DNA of 64,000 bases from Beijerinckiaceae bacterium (GCA_027531565.1 JAPZSB010000007.1:310001-374000); one strand, 5' to 3'. Positions 44,225 to 53,985 are shown, counted from the first letter of the stretch. Numbers and translations: made by a program. The notes: generated by a model not told the origin, from the sequence alone.

Positions 44225-44785
44225 ATGCGCCGATTTCTAGCCTCTGCCCTCGTCCTGTCGTCGGCGCTCCCCGCGTTTGCCGCAGAGTCCAAGGGCGGAT
44301 TCCCGCCTTTCAACGCGACCACCTTCGCCGGTCAGCTGTTCTGGCTCGCGTTGACCTTCGGCACGCTCTATCTGCTGATGAGCCGCGTCGCGCTGCCGCG
44401 CGTCGGGGCCATTCTGTCCGAGCGCGAGGCCACGATCGAATCCTCGCTGGCCCAGGCCTCGAAGGCTCAGGCTGCGGCGGAAGCCGAGGCGCAGGGCCTC
44501 GAGCAGGCGCTGGCCAAGGCGAAGGCAAATGCCCAGGCCATCGCCCAGGAGGCCCGCACCAAGAGCGCGCGGGAGATCGACGCCAAGCGCAGCGCTGTCG
44601 AGAAGGATCTCGCCGCGAAGATGGTCGCCGCCGAGGCGAGCATCAACGAAACCAAGGCGAAGGCCATGGCGAATGTCGAGGACATTGCCAAGGACGCTGT
44701 CTCGGCGATCGTCGAGCAGCTTGCCGGCAAGGCCCCCACGGCTGCTGCCGTGACCAAGGCCATCAATGCCGCCCGCGGCGAATGA
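44225..44785 (+). CDS. atpF2: F0F1 ATP synthase subunit b'
   Basis: The 186-residue protein has an N-terminal signal-like segment (MRRFLASALVLSSALPAFAAE) and then the b' membrane helix (FAGQLFWLALTFGTLYLLMSRVALPRVG), followed by a long alpha-helical stalk. Two different b-type subunits form the peripheral stalk in alphaproteobacteria and photosynthetic bacteria. AAGGAG precedes the ATG. It is 12 bp before atpF. Confidence 0.92.
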   Translation: MRRFLASALVLSSALPAFAAESKGGFPPFNATTFAGQLFWLALTFGTLYLLMSRVALPRVGAILSEREATIESSLAQASKAQAAAEAEAQGLEQALAKAKANAQAIAQEARTKSAREIDAKRSAVEKDLAAKMVAAEASINETKAKAMANVEDIAKDAVSAIVEQLAGKAPTAAAVTKAINAARGE

Positions 44786-44797
44786 GGAGTCGGAGCC

Positions 44798-45265
44798 ATG
44801 ACCGCTGAATTCTGGGTTGCCGCTTCCTTCTTCATCTTCCTGGGGATCCTCGGCTATTTCGGGGTCCATACGAAGATCCTCGGCGCACTCGACGCCCGGG
44901 GTGCCCGGATCAAGGCGCAGCTCGACGAAGCCGAGAAGCTTCGCAACGAGGCCGCTGCCCTGCTGAAGAGCTATGAAGCCAAACGCGTGGCTGCCGAGCA
45001 GGAAGCTGCCGGCATCGTCTCTGCCGCGCAGGACGAGGCCAGGCGTCTGGAAGCCGAAGCGAAGACCAAGCTCGAGGATTTCGTGAAGCGCCGGACCGAG
45101 CAGGCCGAGCTCAAGATCCAGCATGCAGAGAGCCAGGCCATGGCCGAGGTCCGGTCGGCTGCGGTCGATCTCGCGACCAAGGCTGCGGCGCAGATCCTGA
45201 GTGCGGCGAAGGGCGACGATGCCTTTGCTGCCGGCCTCGAGGATGTGAAGAAGCGTCTCAACTGA
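44798..45265 (+). CDS. atpF: F0F1 ATP synthase subunit b
   Basis: The 155-residue stalk subunit has one N-terminal helix (FWVAASFFIFLGILGYFGVHTKILGALDARG) and a long alanine/glutamate-rich coiled helix. It pairs with b' in the peripheral stalk. It is the last gene of the F0 operon, 25 bases before a strong intrinsic terminator. Confidence 0.94.
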   Translation: MTAEFWVAASFFIFLGILGYFGVHTKILGALDARGARIKAQLDEAEKLRNEAAALLKSYEAKRVAAEQEAAGIVSAAQDEARRLEAEAKTKLEDFVKRRTEQAELKIQHAESQAMAEVRSAAVDLATKAAAQILSAAKGDDAFAAGLEDVKKRLN

Positions 45266-45290
45266 CGCCTCTCTGCCCTGCCGATGGTTC

Positions 45291-45317
45291 AAGGCCGCCC
45301 CCGAGGCGGCCTTTTTC
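45291..45317 (+). terminator. Intrinsic terminator of the F0 operon
   Basis: AAGGCCGCC (45291-45299) pairs with GGCGGCCTT across a CCCGA-type loop and is followed directly by TTTTTCTTG. The stem and T run give a canonical rho-independent terminator. Confidence 0.85.
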
Positions 45318-45380
45318 TTGTGCTTCGGGCCGCCATGCGGCACTGTGTCCCGGGGATTGGCGGATTCCAGGAGAACGACC

Positions 45381-46193
45381 ATGCGATCATCCTCGATTGT
45401 CGCCGCCAGCCTTGTTTCATCCCTTGCCGCCATCCTGCTGACCGTTGCCCCCGCCGCGGCCGAGGAGTGGGTGGCCATTCCCGGCCGCGGCGGGGTGAGC
45501 CTCAAGGCCCTGATGCTCAAGCCCGAAGGCGCGGGTCCCTTCCCCGCCATCGTCGCGCTGCATGGCTGTGGCGGCCTTGGTAGCCCGCGCGAGACGGTCA
45601 GCGCCCGCCACAGGGACTGGGGCGCCCGCCTGCAGGCGGCAGGCTTCGTGGTTGTCTTCCCCGAGAGTTTCGCGTCCCGGGGGCTCGGTTCGCAATGCAA
45701 TGTCCGCGACCGCGATGTGCGCTCGAAGGACCGCGCATACGATGCCTTCGCGACGGCCGAATGGCTGGCCGCACGGCCGGATGTGCAGCGGAACCGGATC
45801 GGCCTGCTCGGCTGGTCGAATGGCGGGACGACCGTTCTGAGCGCCGTCCGGGATATCCGCCGGCCCAAAGGCGTGGATTTCCGCACCGCGGTGGCCTTCT
45901 ATCCCGGCTGCCGGACCATGGCCAAGCAGGACTTCCGCCCGAGGCTGCCGATCACCATCCTGCACGGGCTCGCGGATAACTGGACACCGGCGGCGCCGTG
46001 CCAGGCCCTGCCGGGCGTGACCTTCGTCGGCTACCCGGATGCGCATCACGATTTCGATTATCCGAACATGCCGCTGAGGACGCGAAAGGCTGCGTTCTCC
46101 GCAGATGGCAGCGGCGTGGTCACGATCGGCACCAACCCGGCCGCACGCGAGGCAGCGATCAGCCGCGCGATGGGGATCTTCCGGGGCATGTGA
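45381..46193 (+). CDS. Exported dienelactone-hydrolase-family alpha/beta hydrolase
   Basis: The 270-residue protein has a signal peptide (SSSIVAASLVSSLAAILLTVAPAAAEE) and an alpha/beta-hydrolase fold. The nucleophile is Ser in GWSNGG, Asp in GLADNWTP, and His in PDAHHDFDYP (several His). The oxyanion region is ALHGCGG. CAGGAGA precedes the ATG. The substrate is unknown. It stands alone between the F0 operon terminator and the convergent gcv operon. Confidence 0.88.
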   Translation: MRSSSIVAASLVSSLAAILLTVAPAAAEEWVAIPGRGGVSLKALMLKPEGAGPFPAIVALHGCGGLGSPRETVSARHRDWGARLQAAGFVVVFPESFASRGLGSQCNVRDRDVRSKDRAYDAFATAEWLAARPDVQRNRIGLLGWSNGGTTVLSAVRDIRRPKGVDFRTAVAFYPGCRTMAKQDFRPRLPITILHGLADNWTPAAPCQALPGVTFVGYPDAHHDFDYPNMPLRTRKAAFSADGSGVVTIGTNPAAREAAISRAMGIFRGM

Positions 46194-46224
46194 GCCGCCC
46201 GGGAAGCAGTCGCCCCGAAGGACC

Positions 46225-46248
46225 AGAGCCGGGCACAGGCCCGGCTCT
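46225..46248. terminator. Bidirectional hairpin between hydrolase and gcvPB
   Basis: AGAGCCGGG (46225-46233) and CCCGGCTCT (46240-46248) are perfectly complementary, followed by CGAATGTTCCTTATT on the plus strand. It lies in the 65-bp convergent gap and may serve either gene. Confidence 0.5.
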
Positions 46249-46258
46249 CGAATGTTCC

Positions 46259-47833
46259 TTATTCTGCCGCCTGCTGGATCGGCTGCGGCGGCGTCCAGCG
46301 CAGGATCGGGTTGCGCGCGGCGCGGGTTTCGTCAAGGCGGCGGCGCGGCGCATGATACGGCGCGGCCGAGAACCGCTCGGTCTCACCCCGTTTCGCCCGC
46401 AAAGCGAGGTCGCGCAGCGTCATGATGAAGAGGTCGAGCGAGGCGCGGCTTTCGCTCTCGGTCGGCTCGATCAGCATGGCGCCATGGACGACAAGCGGGA
46501 AATACATCGTCATCGGGTGATAGCCCTCGTCGATCATCGCCTTGGCGAAATCGAGCGTGGTGACGCCGGTATCCTTCAGCCAGCTGTCATCGAAAAGGGC
46601 TTCGTGCATCGAGGGATGATCCGGGAAGGGCAAGGACATCAGGTCCTCGAGGCCGGCGCGGATGTAGTTGGCGTTGAGCACGGCATCTTCCGAGGCCTGC
46701 TTCATGCCGTCCGAGCCATGGCTGAGCATGTAGGCGAGGGCCCGCACATACATGCCCATCTGGCCATGGAAGGCGGTGACGCGGCCGAAGGCCTGCACAT
46801 CGCCGGCCTGGTCCGCCGTCTCGACCAGCGCATAATGGCTGCCATCCCGGCGAATGAAGGGCAGCGGAGCAAAGCGGGCCAGCCGGTCGGACAGGACGAC
46901 GGGACCGGCTCCGGGGCCGCCGCCGCCATGCGGGGTGGAGAAGGTCTTGTGCAGGTTGATATGCATCGCATCGATGCCGAGATCGCCCGGACGGGCCTTG
47001 CCGACGATGGCGTTGAAATTCGCGCCGTCGCAGTAGAAATAGGCGCCGGCATCGTGCATCGCCCTGGCAATCTCGACGATCTGCGGCTCGAAGATGCCGC
47101 AGGTATTCGGATTGGTCAGCATGATCGCCGCGACATCCGGGCCGAGAAGGGCCTGCACATCCTCGACATGGACGGTGCCATCGGCGCGGGCGGGAACCGG
47201 CTTGACGACGAAGCCGATCAGCGCCGCCGTGGCCGGGTTGGTGCCATGGGCGGATTCCGGCACGAGCACGACGTTGCGGATTGCTCCCTCGCCCTTGGCG
47301 TCAATCGCCGCCTTGATGGCCATCATCCCGGCGAGCTCACCATGGGCACCGGCCTTCGGCGACATCGCCACGGCCGAGGTTCCGGTGAGGACCATGAGCC
47401 AATGGGCAAGCTGGTCGATCAGTTCGAGCGCGCCCTGCACGGTGGATTGCGGCTGGAGCGGGTGGATATCCGCGAAACCGGGCAGCCGAGCCATCTTCTC
47501 GTTGAGGCGCGGATTGTGCTTCATCGTGCAGGAACCGAGCGGGAAGAGCCCGGTATCGATGCCGTAATTCTTCTGGCTGAGCCGCACGAAGTGCCGCATC
47601 GTCTCCGGCTCCGAAAGCCCGACCAGCCCGATATCGCCCCTGCGCTCCAGCCCGCCGAGACGCGGCGTGAAGGAGGCGGGCTCATCGAGATCGACGCCCG
47701 TGCAATCGGCCCGGCCGATCTCGAACAGCAGGGCTTCCTCGATCTGCAGGGCCTGGTTGCCGGTGAAGGTGGGATGGGCGGAGCCGGTGGCCTCGCCGGC
47801 GGCGGTGGGACGTCCCTGGTTGTTGAGCATCAC
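46259..47833 (-). CDS. gcvPB: Glycine dehydrogenase (decarboxylating) subunit 2
   Basis: This is half of the two-gene P-protein of the glycine cleavage system, 524 residues. It decarboxylates glycine using pyridoxal phosphate. The PLP Lys lies in [18 protein letters not shown]. The 4-bp overlap with gcvPA (ATGA at 47830-47833) shows translational coupling. It is last in the minus-strand operon gcvT-gcvH-osmC-gcvPA-gcvPB. Confidence 0.96.
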   Translation of the reverse strand: MMLNNQGRPTAAGEATGSAHPTFTGNQALQIEEALLFEIGRADCTGVDLDEPASFTPRLGGLERRGDIGLVGLSEPETMRHFVRLSQKNYGIDTGLFPLGSCTMKHNPRLNEKMARLPGFADIHPLQPQSTVQGALELIDQLAHWLMVLTGTSAVAMSPKAGAHGELAGMMAIKAAIDAKGEGAIRNVVLVPESAHGTNPATAALIGFVVKPVPARADGTVHVEDVQALLGPDVAAIMLTNPNTCGIFEPQIVEIARAMHDAGAYFYCDGANFNAIVGKARPGDLGIDAMHINLHKTFSTPHGGGGPGAGPVVLSDRLARFAPLPFIRRDGSHYALVETADQAGDVQAFGRVTAFHGQMGMYVRALAYMLSHGSDGMKQASEDAVLNANYIRAGLEDLMSLPFPDHPSMHEALFDDSWLKDTGVTTLDFAKAMIDEGYHPMTMYFPLVVHGAMLIEPTESESRASLDLFIMTLRDLALRAKRGETERFSAAPYHAPRRRLDETRAARNPILRWTPPQPIQQAAE

Positions 47834-49170
47834 AGCACCTCCTTCAGGGCAGCCACGAAGGCTGCGCGGTCATCATCGGAATTCACCTCGGTCGAGGCGA
47901 CGAGGATCAGGTCATCGAGGCCGGCTTCCGGCGCGAGGCGCGAATAGGGCACGCCGCCGAGCACGCCCTTGCCGGCGAGCTTTTCCACCACATCCGCCGC
48001 CTTGCCCGGCACACGGAGGGTGAATTCGTTGAAGAAGGCCTTGTTGAGGATGCTGACCCCCTTCACACCGGCGAGGGCATCGGCCAGCTTCACGGCGTTG
48101 GCATGGTTGATCCGGGCCAGCCGCTTCAGCCCGGCCTCGCCGAGCAGGGTCATGTGGATGGTGAAGGCGAGGCAGCACAGACCCGAATTGGTGCAGATAT
48201 TCGACGTCGCCTTGTCGCGCCGGATATGCTGCTCGCGGGTGGAGAGCGTGAGGACGAAGCCGCGCTGGCCCTCGGCATCGACGGTCTCGCCGCAGAGGCG
48301 GCCCGGCATCTGCCGGACATATTTCTGCTTGGCCGCAAAGAGGCCGACATAGGGTCCGCCGAAATTCAGCGCATTGCCGATCGACTGGCCCTCGCCCACC
48401 ACGATATCGGCGCCCATCGCACCGGGGGATTCGATCAGGCCCAGCGAAACCGCCTCGGTGAAGACGGCGATCAGCAGCGCGCCCTTGGCCTGCGCCGCGG
48501 CGGCAATCGGCCGGAGATCGCGGATATTGCCGAAGACATCCGGGTTCTGGACGACCACGCAGGACGTCTCGCCATCGATCAGCGCGATCAGGTCCTCATC
48601 CGCCAGCGGGCTGGCCGGGGCCGAAACGACGGAATCGCTGGCCATGTGCGAGAGCGTGCGCACCACATCGGCGTAATGCGGATGCAGCCCGCCCGAGAGC
48701 ACCGCCTTGCGGCGCTTCGTGATGCGATGCGCCATCAGCACGGCCTCGCCGGTGCCGGTCGAGCCGTCATACATCGAGGCATTGGCCACTTCCATGCCGG
48801 TCAGCAGGGCGACCTGGGTCTGGAACTCGAACAGGTATTGCAGGGTGCCCTGCGCGATTTCCGGCTGGTAGGGCGTGTAGCTGGTGAGGAATTCCGAGCG
48901 CTGGATCAGGTGGTCCACCGTGGCGGGAACGTGATGCTTGTAGGCGCCGGCCCCGACAAAGAACGGGACCGACGAGGCAGGAACGTTTTTCGCCGCGAGG
49001 CGGCCGAGCTGACGTTCGACCTCCAGTTCGCCCTTCCGGCGCGGCAGGTCGACCGGCGCTTTCAGCAGCTTGTCGGCGGGAATGTCGGCGAAGAGGGCGT
49101 CGATATCCTTGACGCCGATCCGGGCCAGCATGGCCGTCCTGTCAGCATCCGAAAGGGGAAGATAGCGCAT
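47830..49170 (-). CDS. gcvPA: Glycine dehydrogenase (decarboxylating) subunit 1
   Basis: The 446-residue N-terminal subunit of the split P-protein begins [20 protein letters not shown], with [18 protein letters not shown] and [12 protein letters not shown] segments typical of the family. It is 81 bp downstream of the osmC-like gene. Confidence 0.96.
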   Translation of the reverse strand: MRYLPLSDADRTAMLARIGVKDIDALFADIPADKLLKAPVDLPRRKGELEVERQLGRLAAKNVPASSVPFFVGAGAYKHHVPATVDHLIQRSEFLTSYTPYQPEIAQGTLQYLFEFQTQVALLTGMEVANASMYDGSTGTGEAVLMAHRITKRRKAVLSGGLHPHYADVVRTLSHMASDSVVSAPASPLADEDLIALIDGETSCVVVQNPDVFGNIRDLRPIAAAAQAKGALLIAVFTEAVSLGLIESPGAMGADIVVGEGQSIGNALNFGGPYVGLFAAKQKYVRQMPGRLCGETVDAEGQRGFVLTLSTREQHIRRDKATSNICTNSGLCCLAFTIHMTLLGEAGLKRLARINHANAVKLADALAGVKGVSILNKAFFNEFTLRVPGKAADVVEKLAGKGVLGGVPYSRLAPEAGLDDLILVASTEVNSDDDRAAFVAALKEVL

Positions 49171-49251
49171 GGTCGGGGCTTTCCTGCTCTTTTGTTCCTG
49201 TCGTGTCGCGTGGTCCTCAGGCGAGCCGGCATCGGCTTCGCCTGAGGATGC

Positions 49252-49728
49252 TCAGGCATAAATCGGGTCCGTAGGGATCAGTTCGACATCCGCGCGCAGG
49301 GAATTGGCGATGTAGCATTCCTCATGCGCACGGTGGTGCAGTCGGTCGATGGTTTCCGCATCGGGCCTCTTCTCGCCGGAAAAGGTGATGACCGGCTTCA
49401 GCGCGACATGGCTGATATACAGCTTGCCGCGTTCGTTCTTCGTCATGGTGCCGACGGCATCGTCGATATAGGAATCGACGCGGAAGCCCTTCAGCGCGCA
49501 GAAGGCGAGGAAGAACAGCATGTGGCAGCTCGAGACCGAGGCCACGAGCGCCTCTTCCGGATCCACCGCATCCGCCTTCGAATACAGCGGCACCGAGGAC
49601 GGCGCCGACGACCCGGGCACCGAGATGCCGCCGTCAAAGGTCCAGAGATGGCCGCGTGAGTATTTGTTGTCGGTGAAGGGCTCGTCGCCGCGCGACCAGC
49701 TGACCTTTGCGATATATTCATGGGCCAT
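49252..49728 (-). CDS. OsmC-family peroxiredoxin-like protein inside the gcv operon
   Basis: The 158-residue OsmC/Ohr-fold protein has both redox Cys positions in the usual context: SSCHMLFFLAFCALKGF (Cys near residues 67 and 78) and CYIANSL near residue 138. OsmC-type proteins reduce organic hydroperoxides, using dihydrolipoamide-linked or thioredoxin electrons. Its place between gcvH and gcvPA, same strand (36 bp and 81 bp gaps), makes it part of the riboswitch-controlled unit. Use of lipoyl reducing power is inference. Confidence 0.85.
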   Translation of the reverse strand: MAHEYIAKVSWSRGDEPFTDNKYSRGHLWTFDGGISVPGSSAPSSVPLYSKADAVDPEEALVASVSSCHMLFFLAFCALKGFRVDSYIDDAVGTMTKNERGKLYISHVALKPVITFSGEKRPDAETIDRLHHRAHEECYIANSLRADVELIPTDPIYA

Positions 49729-49764
49729 TCTGAAAACTCCTTGCTGAAAAAAGACCGGAAAAAA

Positions 49765-50133
49765 TCAGGCGCCGATCATCGCCTTGTAGGCCGCCTCATC
49801 CATGAGGCCGGCAAGCTCGCCCTTGTCGGCAAGGCGGATCTTCATGAACCAGCCCTTGCCTTCGGGATCCTCGTTGATGGTGGCCGGGCTGTCCGGGAGG
49901 CCGTCATTCACGGCAACGACCTCGCCCGAAACCGGGGCATAGACATCCGAGGCGGCCTTGACGCTCTCGACCACGGCAGCCTCGCCGCCGGCCTTCACGG
50001 CCTTGCCGACTTCCGGCAGCTCGACGAAGACGACATCGCCGAGCTGGCTCTGCGCGTAATCGGTGATGCCGACAATACCGGTATCGCCTTCGACGCGGAC
50101 ATATTCGTGATCCTTGGTGTAGTAGGTCGTCAT
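49765..50133 (-). CDS. gcvH: Glycine cleavage system H protein
   Basis: The 122-residue lipoyl carrier shuttles the aminomethyl group between P, T and L proteins. The lipoylated Lys is in [18 protein letters not shown]. It is 21 bp downstream of gcvT. Confidence 0.96.
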   Translation of the reverse strand: MTTYYTKDHEYVRVEGDTGIVGITDYAQSQLGDVVFVELPEVGKAVKAGGEAAVVESVKAASDVYAPVSGEVVAVNDGLPDSPATINEDPEGKGWFMKIRLADKGELAGLMDEAAYKAMIGA

Positions 50134-50154
50134 ATCGGTCTCCCCCGGATGCGG

Positions 50155-51288
50155 TTAGCGGAAATAGCGGTGCGGAACGAACGGCATCGGCGCGATGCGC
50201 GCCGGCAGTTCCTTGCCCCGGACAATCAGCGTGACCGGGGTGCCGGGTGCGGCGAACGCCGTCTCGACATAGCCCATGGCCACCGGGCCGTTGACGCTGG
50301 GGCCGAAGCCGCCGGACGTGACGGTGCCGATACGGCGGCCATCAGCCATGATCTCGGTGCCTTCGCGCGCCGGCTGGCGACCCTCGGGCAGCAGGCCGAC
50401 GCGCAGTCGCGCCGGGCCTGCGGCCAGTTCGCGCCGGATGCGATCCGCGCCCGGGAAGCCGCCCTGCTCGCGCCGGCGCTTCTGGATCGACCATTTCAGG
50501 TCAGCCTCGATCGGCGAGGTCGTGGTGTCGATGTCATGGCCGTAGAGGCAAAGCCCGGCCTCAAGCCGCAGCGAATCCCGCGCGCCGAGGCCGATCGGGC
50601 GGACGCGCGGATCCTTCAGCAGGCGATCACAGAAGGCGACGACATCCTTCGCGGGGATGGAGATCTCGACTCCGTCCTCGCCGGTATAGCCGGAACGCGA
50701 GATATGGAGCCAGACACCGTCAAGCTGGGCCGCGTGATAGGCCATGAACGGCACGGTCCGGATGGCCGGAACCATCGTGGCGATCACCTCGACGGCCTCG
50801 GGGCCCTGCAGCGCGATCAGCGCGAGATCCTGCTCGACGCGGAGCGACACGCCGGCCGGGAGATGCGCCGCGATATGGGCGTAGTCGGCATCCTTGCAGC
50901 CGGCATTGACGACGAGATAGGCCCAGCCCTCATGCCCTTCATAGGCCGAGCGGGTGATCATCAGGTCGTCGAGGATGCCGCCATCGGGGGCAAGAAGCTG
51001 CGAATAGCGCTGCTGGCCGGGCTTGAGGTTCAGGATATCCGCCGGGACGAGGGTCTCGAGGGCGGCGGCGGTCTTCTCCCAGCTGTCGGAATGGACGAAG
51101 CACTGACCCATATGGGAGACATCGAACAGGCCGGCATGGGCACGCGTCCAGAGATGCTCGGTCAGGATGCCATCCTTGTACTGGACGGGCATGGAATATC
51201 CGGCGAACGGCACCATGCGGGCGCCCTGCGCGACATGCCAGGCATCGAGGGGCGTATATTTCAGGTCGCCTGCAGCGGTTTCAGCCAT
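50155..51288 (-). CDS. gcvT: Glycine cleavage system aminomethyltransferase
   Basis: T protein, 377 residues, transfers the methylene group to tetrahydrofolate. Conserved sequence includes FAGYSMPVQY, FDVSHMGQ, YTGEDGVEISI and the C-terminal GGFGPSVNGPVAMGYV. The start at 51288 (MAETAAGD) was chosen after GAGAGAA. The frame is open 26 codons further upstream through the end of the leader. It is led by a glycine riboswitch (51354-51526). Confidence 0.95.
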   Translation of the reverse strand: MAETAAGDLKYTPLDAWHVAQGARMVPFAGYSMPVQYKDGILTEHLWTRAHAGLFDVSHMGQCFVHSDSWEKTAAALETLVPADILNLKPGQQRYSQLLAPDGGILDDLMITRSAYEGHEGWAYLVVNAGCKDADYAHIAAHLPAGVSLRVEQDLALIALQGPEAVEVIATMVPAIRTVPFMAYHAAQLDGVWLHISRSGYTGEDGVEISIPAKDVVAFCDRLLKDPRVRPIGLGARDSLRLEAGLCLYGHDIDTTTSPIEADLKWSIQKRRREQGGFPGADRIRRELAAGPARLRVGLLPEGRQPAREGTEIMADGRRIGTVTSGGFGPSVNGPVAMGYVETAFAAPGTPVTLIVRGKELPARIAPMPFVPHRYFR

Positions 51289-51330
51289 TTCTCTCGCCGG
51301 CTCGCGCCGCCTCCGTGACAAGGATGCATG

Positions 51331-51348
51331 CCGTTCCGGGTGGAACGG
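51331..51348 (-). other. Hairpin between glycine riboswitch and gcvT
   Basis: CCGTTCC (51331-51337) and GGAACGG (51342-51348) form a perfect 7-bp stem with a 4-base loop, directly downstream of aptamer 2 on the transcript. It has no T run, so it may take part in the riboswitch expression platform through access to the gcvT ribosome binding site, not by termination. Confidence 0.4.
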
Positions 51349-51353
51349 TGCTG

Positions 51354-51526
51354 CCCCCTCTGTCACGGAACCTGAGAGATTTCGCCGCGCCGCGGCTTAC
51401 TCCGTCGGTGGAGGGATGTGCCCTCGCTTTCCAGAGCGGCTTTTCTCGCGCGGTCCTTCTGCCTGAGCGTTTCCGGGGCGGTTGCGCCTTCGGCGGCGGG
51501 CGAACCCGCTCTCTCCCGCGCGGGAG
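51354..51526 (-). ncRNA. Tandem glycine riboswitch
   Basis: On the minus strand the first aptamer has GGGAGAGAG (51517-51509), CCGAAGG (51493-51487) and GCTCAGGCAGAAGGAC. The second has GCTCTGG, ACCGACGGAG and CTCTCAGGT (51378-51370) and ends ACAGAGGGGG. These are the invariant pieces of two consecutive gcvT-type aptamers, separated by a short linker, located before gcvT. Glycine binding normally turns on the glycine cleavage genes. Small open frames crossing this region are not genes. Confidence 0.93.
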
Positions 51527-51541
51527 ATGGCCATACGCGCT

Positions 51542-51569
51542 GACGTAGCGCTTTTGGTGCGCAAGTCAA
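51542..51569 (-). promoter_or_regulatory. Candidate promoter of the gcv operon
   Basis: TTGACT (51569-51564) and TACGTC (51547-51542) are 16 bases apart on the minus strand. The -35 overlaps the stop codon (51566-51568) of the upstream lipoprotein gene, so the promoter is squeezed between that gene and the riboswitch. The -10 is weak. Confidence 0.4.
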
Positions 51570-52177
51570 TTGCGGCGTTGACGACGCGCCCCGGTTTGGC
51601 GAGCCCCCTGTGGATCAAGGCCGATCAGCACGGAATACTGCTCGGCCGGATCGGCCGCCGTGATCGGGACGGAGATCGAATCATCCACCGTGACGAAGGC
51701 TGCCTGGCTGTCGCTGGCCGGGATCGTCACCGCAACGGGGACGAGCCGGGTCGACAGCGTCTGGCCATTGCCGCGGACGGCAACGCGGACAGGAATGGTG
51801 TAATTGCCGGGCCGCCCGGCCTCGCCCAGCAGGACGCGGCCCTGGATGCCGACCTTGATCCGCATCATGTTGCCTTCCTGGCGGCATTCCCGGGCGAGAT
51901 CCTCGATCGCGGCCTGGTAGGCGACGCCCCGGGCCTGCGTGGCATCTCCGGTGCGATAGGCAGCCGTGCCGTCGAGGATGCTGGCCGACGGGCAGCCGAG
52001 CTCGCGTACCTCTTCCTTCTGTTCCGGCAGCTTTGTGCCCCCGAGAAAGATCCGCTCGGTCACACGGCGCTCGGTTGCGCTGGGTTCATTGCCCGACGAG
52101 GTGCTCTGGCAGGCGGCCAGGGCCATACCGAGGCCGGCAAGAAGGGCAAGACGGACAGACACGGCACCAACGCTCAC
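51566..52177 (-). CDS. Putative lipoprotein of unknown function
   Basis: The 203-residue protein has a lipoprotein signal with lipobox LAAC (in GLGMALAACQSTSSG). The mature region has two further Cys (GCPSASILD, ECRQEG) and beta-rich sequence (RIKVGIQGRVLLGEAGRPGNY, IPVRVAVRGNG). I do not recognise the family. It is 10 bp downstream of the IalB gene on the same strand. Its 3' end overlaps the gcv promoter region. Confidence 0.7.
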   Translation of the reverse strand: MSVGAVSVRLALLAGLGMALAACQSTSSGNEPSATERRVTERIFLGGTKLPEQKEEVRELGCPSASILDGTAAYRTGDATQARGVAYQAAIEDLARECRQEGNMMRIKVGIQGRVLLGEAGRPGNYTIPVRVAVRGNGQTLSTRLVPVAVTIPASDSQAAFVTVDDSISVPITAADPAEQYSVLIGLDPQGARQTGARRQRRN

Positions 52178-52187
52178 GGCACAATCC

Positions 52188-52742
52188 TCACTGAAGCTGC
52201 GCGAAACCCTGCTCGAACCCCGAAAGCGTCACGGGAAGGCCGCGGCCTTCTTCCGGCGTCAGGAACACGGCGAAGAGCGCGACCTTGCCCTTCTTGAACC
52301 CGTCGATCAAGGCATTGTCCATGTCGACCTCGGCGACACAGCCACTTTCGAGGCAGCGGACGAAGCCGGTCGAGCCGATATCGCGTTCGTCGATCTTGAG
52401 GCCGAGGCCCCGTGGCAGCAGGATGCCAAGCGGCGCGATCACGCGGAGGACAGGGCGCCGGACGGCCGGGGCTGCCGGGTCGCGCCGGCGGGCCTCGGCC
52501 GTGGCCGCGCTGTCCTCGACGCGCAGGATCACCACCGCGAGGTTGAGATCGGATTGGTCCAGCACGTTCTGGATTAGGATGCATTGCTCGGGCCCGGCGG
52601 GGTTCGGCCGGTCACACCGGTACTGCCAGTCACCGAATTTCTGCTTCAGCGTGCCCTGGGCCGCGGCCGGCAGGACGAGACCGGCCGCGAGAAGCAGCCA
52701 GGAGACGACAGGAACCAGCGCCATCTTCGCCGAAATATGCAC
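52188..52742 (-). CDS. Invasion-associated locus B (IalB) family protein
   Basis: The 184-residue protein has a signal peptide (ALVPVVSWLLLAAGLVLPAAAQ) and then the IalB pattern FGDWQYRCD...QCILIQ, with a further Cys pair (FVRCLESGCVAEV) likely disulfide-bonded. IalB proteins are periplasmic or outer-membrane-associated. They are named after a Bartonella locus but are widespread in free-living alphaproteobacteria, so no virulence role is implied. It is divergent from the cox cluster. Confidence 0.9.
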   Translation of the reverse strand: MHISAKMALVPVVSWLLLAAGLVLPAAAQGTLKQKFGDWQYRCDRPNPAGPEQCILIQNVLDQSDLNLAVVILRVEDSAATAEARRRDPAAPAVRRPVLRVIAPLGILLPRGLGLKIDERDIGSTGFVRCLESGCVAEVDMDNALIDGFKKGKVALFAVFLTPEEGRGLPVTLSGFEQGFAQLQ

Positions 52743-53088
52743 GTCGGATCGCTCCCGGACTCTTTTCTAAAGGCTGTGATTGGCCTAACAGAGAGGATGG
52801 TCCTGTCAAGGAAGGTGAAGGCTTTCCGACAGGCTCGCCCGCCCGCAGACCCTTTCGCTTCGCCGAAACGGCGGCGGAACGGCCGAAGCCGGGCAGGATC
52901 GAGGACAGAACAAGGCGGCGATGCGGCAAGCTAACGCTTGCATAGAGAGGCGCTTTGTGAAAAGTGGAACGCATCTCATATGCTCTTTTTCGCATGTGAC
53001 TTGCGATGTTAAGGCCGGGTTGACCGATTTCCGGGCACATGCAGCCCGAAGCCGGATTCCGGTGGCACAAGGGGGAGTGGCACTCGCC
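52743..53088. other. 346-bp divergent gap upstream of ctaC, with promoter candidate
   Basis: No gene was recognised here. TTGTGA (52955-52960) and CATATG (52977-52982) are 16 bases apart and could be a sigma70-like promoter, giving a leader of about 100 bases to the ctaC start. Its AT-rich part (52921-53040) contrasts with its surroundings. An upstream in-frame extension of ctaC from 52921 has no family similarity and was not used. Confidence 0.35.
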
Positions 53089-53985
53089 ATGACAATGACT
53101 TCGATTCGCCGGTCCGTCGGAGCGGCAGCCGTATGGATGGCTGCAGCGATGGGCACCGCCTCTTCGGCCTGGGCCCAGGATGGATACGGCCAGGCCGTGC
53201 CGTGGCAGCTCGACCTGCAGAAGGCGGCCACGCCGGTCGCCGAGTTCATCCACAGCTTCCATACCGGCCTGCTCGTGACCATCACGGTGATCACGCTGTT
53301 CGTGCTCGCCCTGCTGATCTATGTCGCGGTGAAGTTCAACGAGAAGGCCAATCCGAACCCCTCCAAGACCACGCATCATGTCGGTCTCGAAGTGGCCTGG
53401 ACGCTCATTCCGGTCCTCATCCTCGTGGTGATCGCCATCCCGTCCTTCCGGCTGCTCAAGCAGCAGGTGGTTCCTCCGCAGGCCGATCTCACGATCAAGG
53501 CCACGGGTCATGCGTGGTACTGGCGCTTCGAATATCCGAAGGATGCCGGCGGATTCGAGTTCGAGGCCCGCATGATGACCGATGACGACATCAAGGATGC
53601 CGTCGCGAAGGGCAAGGGCAAGAAGGAAGACTTCCCGCGGCTGCTCGCCGTCGACAATGAAGTCGTCGTTCCGGTGAACAAGAACGTGATCGTGCAGGTA
53701 ACGGCGGCCGATGTGCTGCACGCGCTGGCCATGCCGTCCTTCGGGATCAAGGTCGACGCCGTGCCGGGCCGCCTGAACCAGACGTGGTTCCGCGCGACGC
53801 GCGAAGGCATCTATTACGGCCAGTGTTCCGAGCTCTGCGGCAAGGACCATGCCTTCATGCCGCTGGCAATCCGCGTGGTCTCGGAAGAGAAATACGCGGC
53901 CTGGCTCGCGGATGCGAAGAAGAAGTTCGCCGTTGTCGGCGATGCGCCGCGCCAGACGGCGCAGAATGAAGTTCCCGCGCGCTGA
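53089..53985 (+). CDS. ctaC: Cytochrome c oxidase subunit II
   Basis: The 298-residue CuA subunit of aa3-type oxidase has an N-terminal signal ([26 protein letters not shown]), two transmembrane helices ([23 protein letters not shown] and [16 protein letters not shown]), and the periplasmic cupredoxin domain. The CuA ligands lie in VLHALAMPS and [20 protein letters not shown] precedes the start. It opens the cluster ctaC-ctaD-ctaB-small protein-ctaG-ctaE. Confidence 0.96.
   Translation: MTMTSIRRSVGAAAVWMAAAMGTASSAWAQDGYGQAVPWQLDLQKAATPVAEFIHSFHTGLLVTITVITLFVLALLIYVAVKFNEKANPNPSKTTHHVGLEVAWTLIPVLILVVIAIPSFRLLKQQVVPPQADLTIKATGHAWYWRFEYPKDAGGFEFEARMMTDDDIKDAVAKGKGKKEDFPRLLAVDNEVVVPVNKNVIVQVTAADVLHALAMPSFGIKVDAVPGRLNQTWFRATREGIYYGQCSELCGKDHAFMPLAIRVVSEEKYAAWLADAKKKFAVVGDAPRQTAQNEVPAR

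Noticed and set aside
51363-51569. Small frames on both strands across the gcv leader
   Set aside because: The bases match two glycine aptamers and a promoter; the frames are incidental.
52921-53088. Upstream extension of ctaC
   Set aside because: The added 56 residues have no family similarity, and the signal peptide begins at 53089 after AGGGGGAG.
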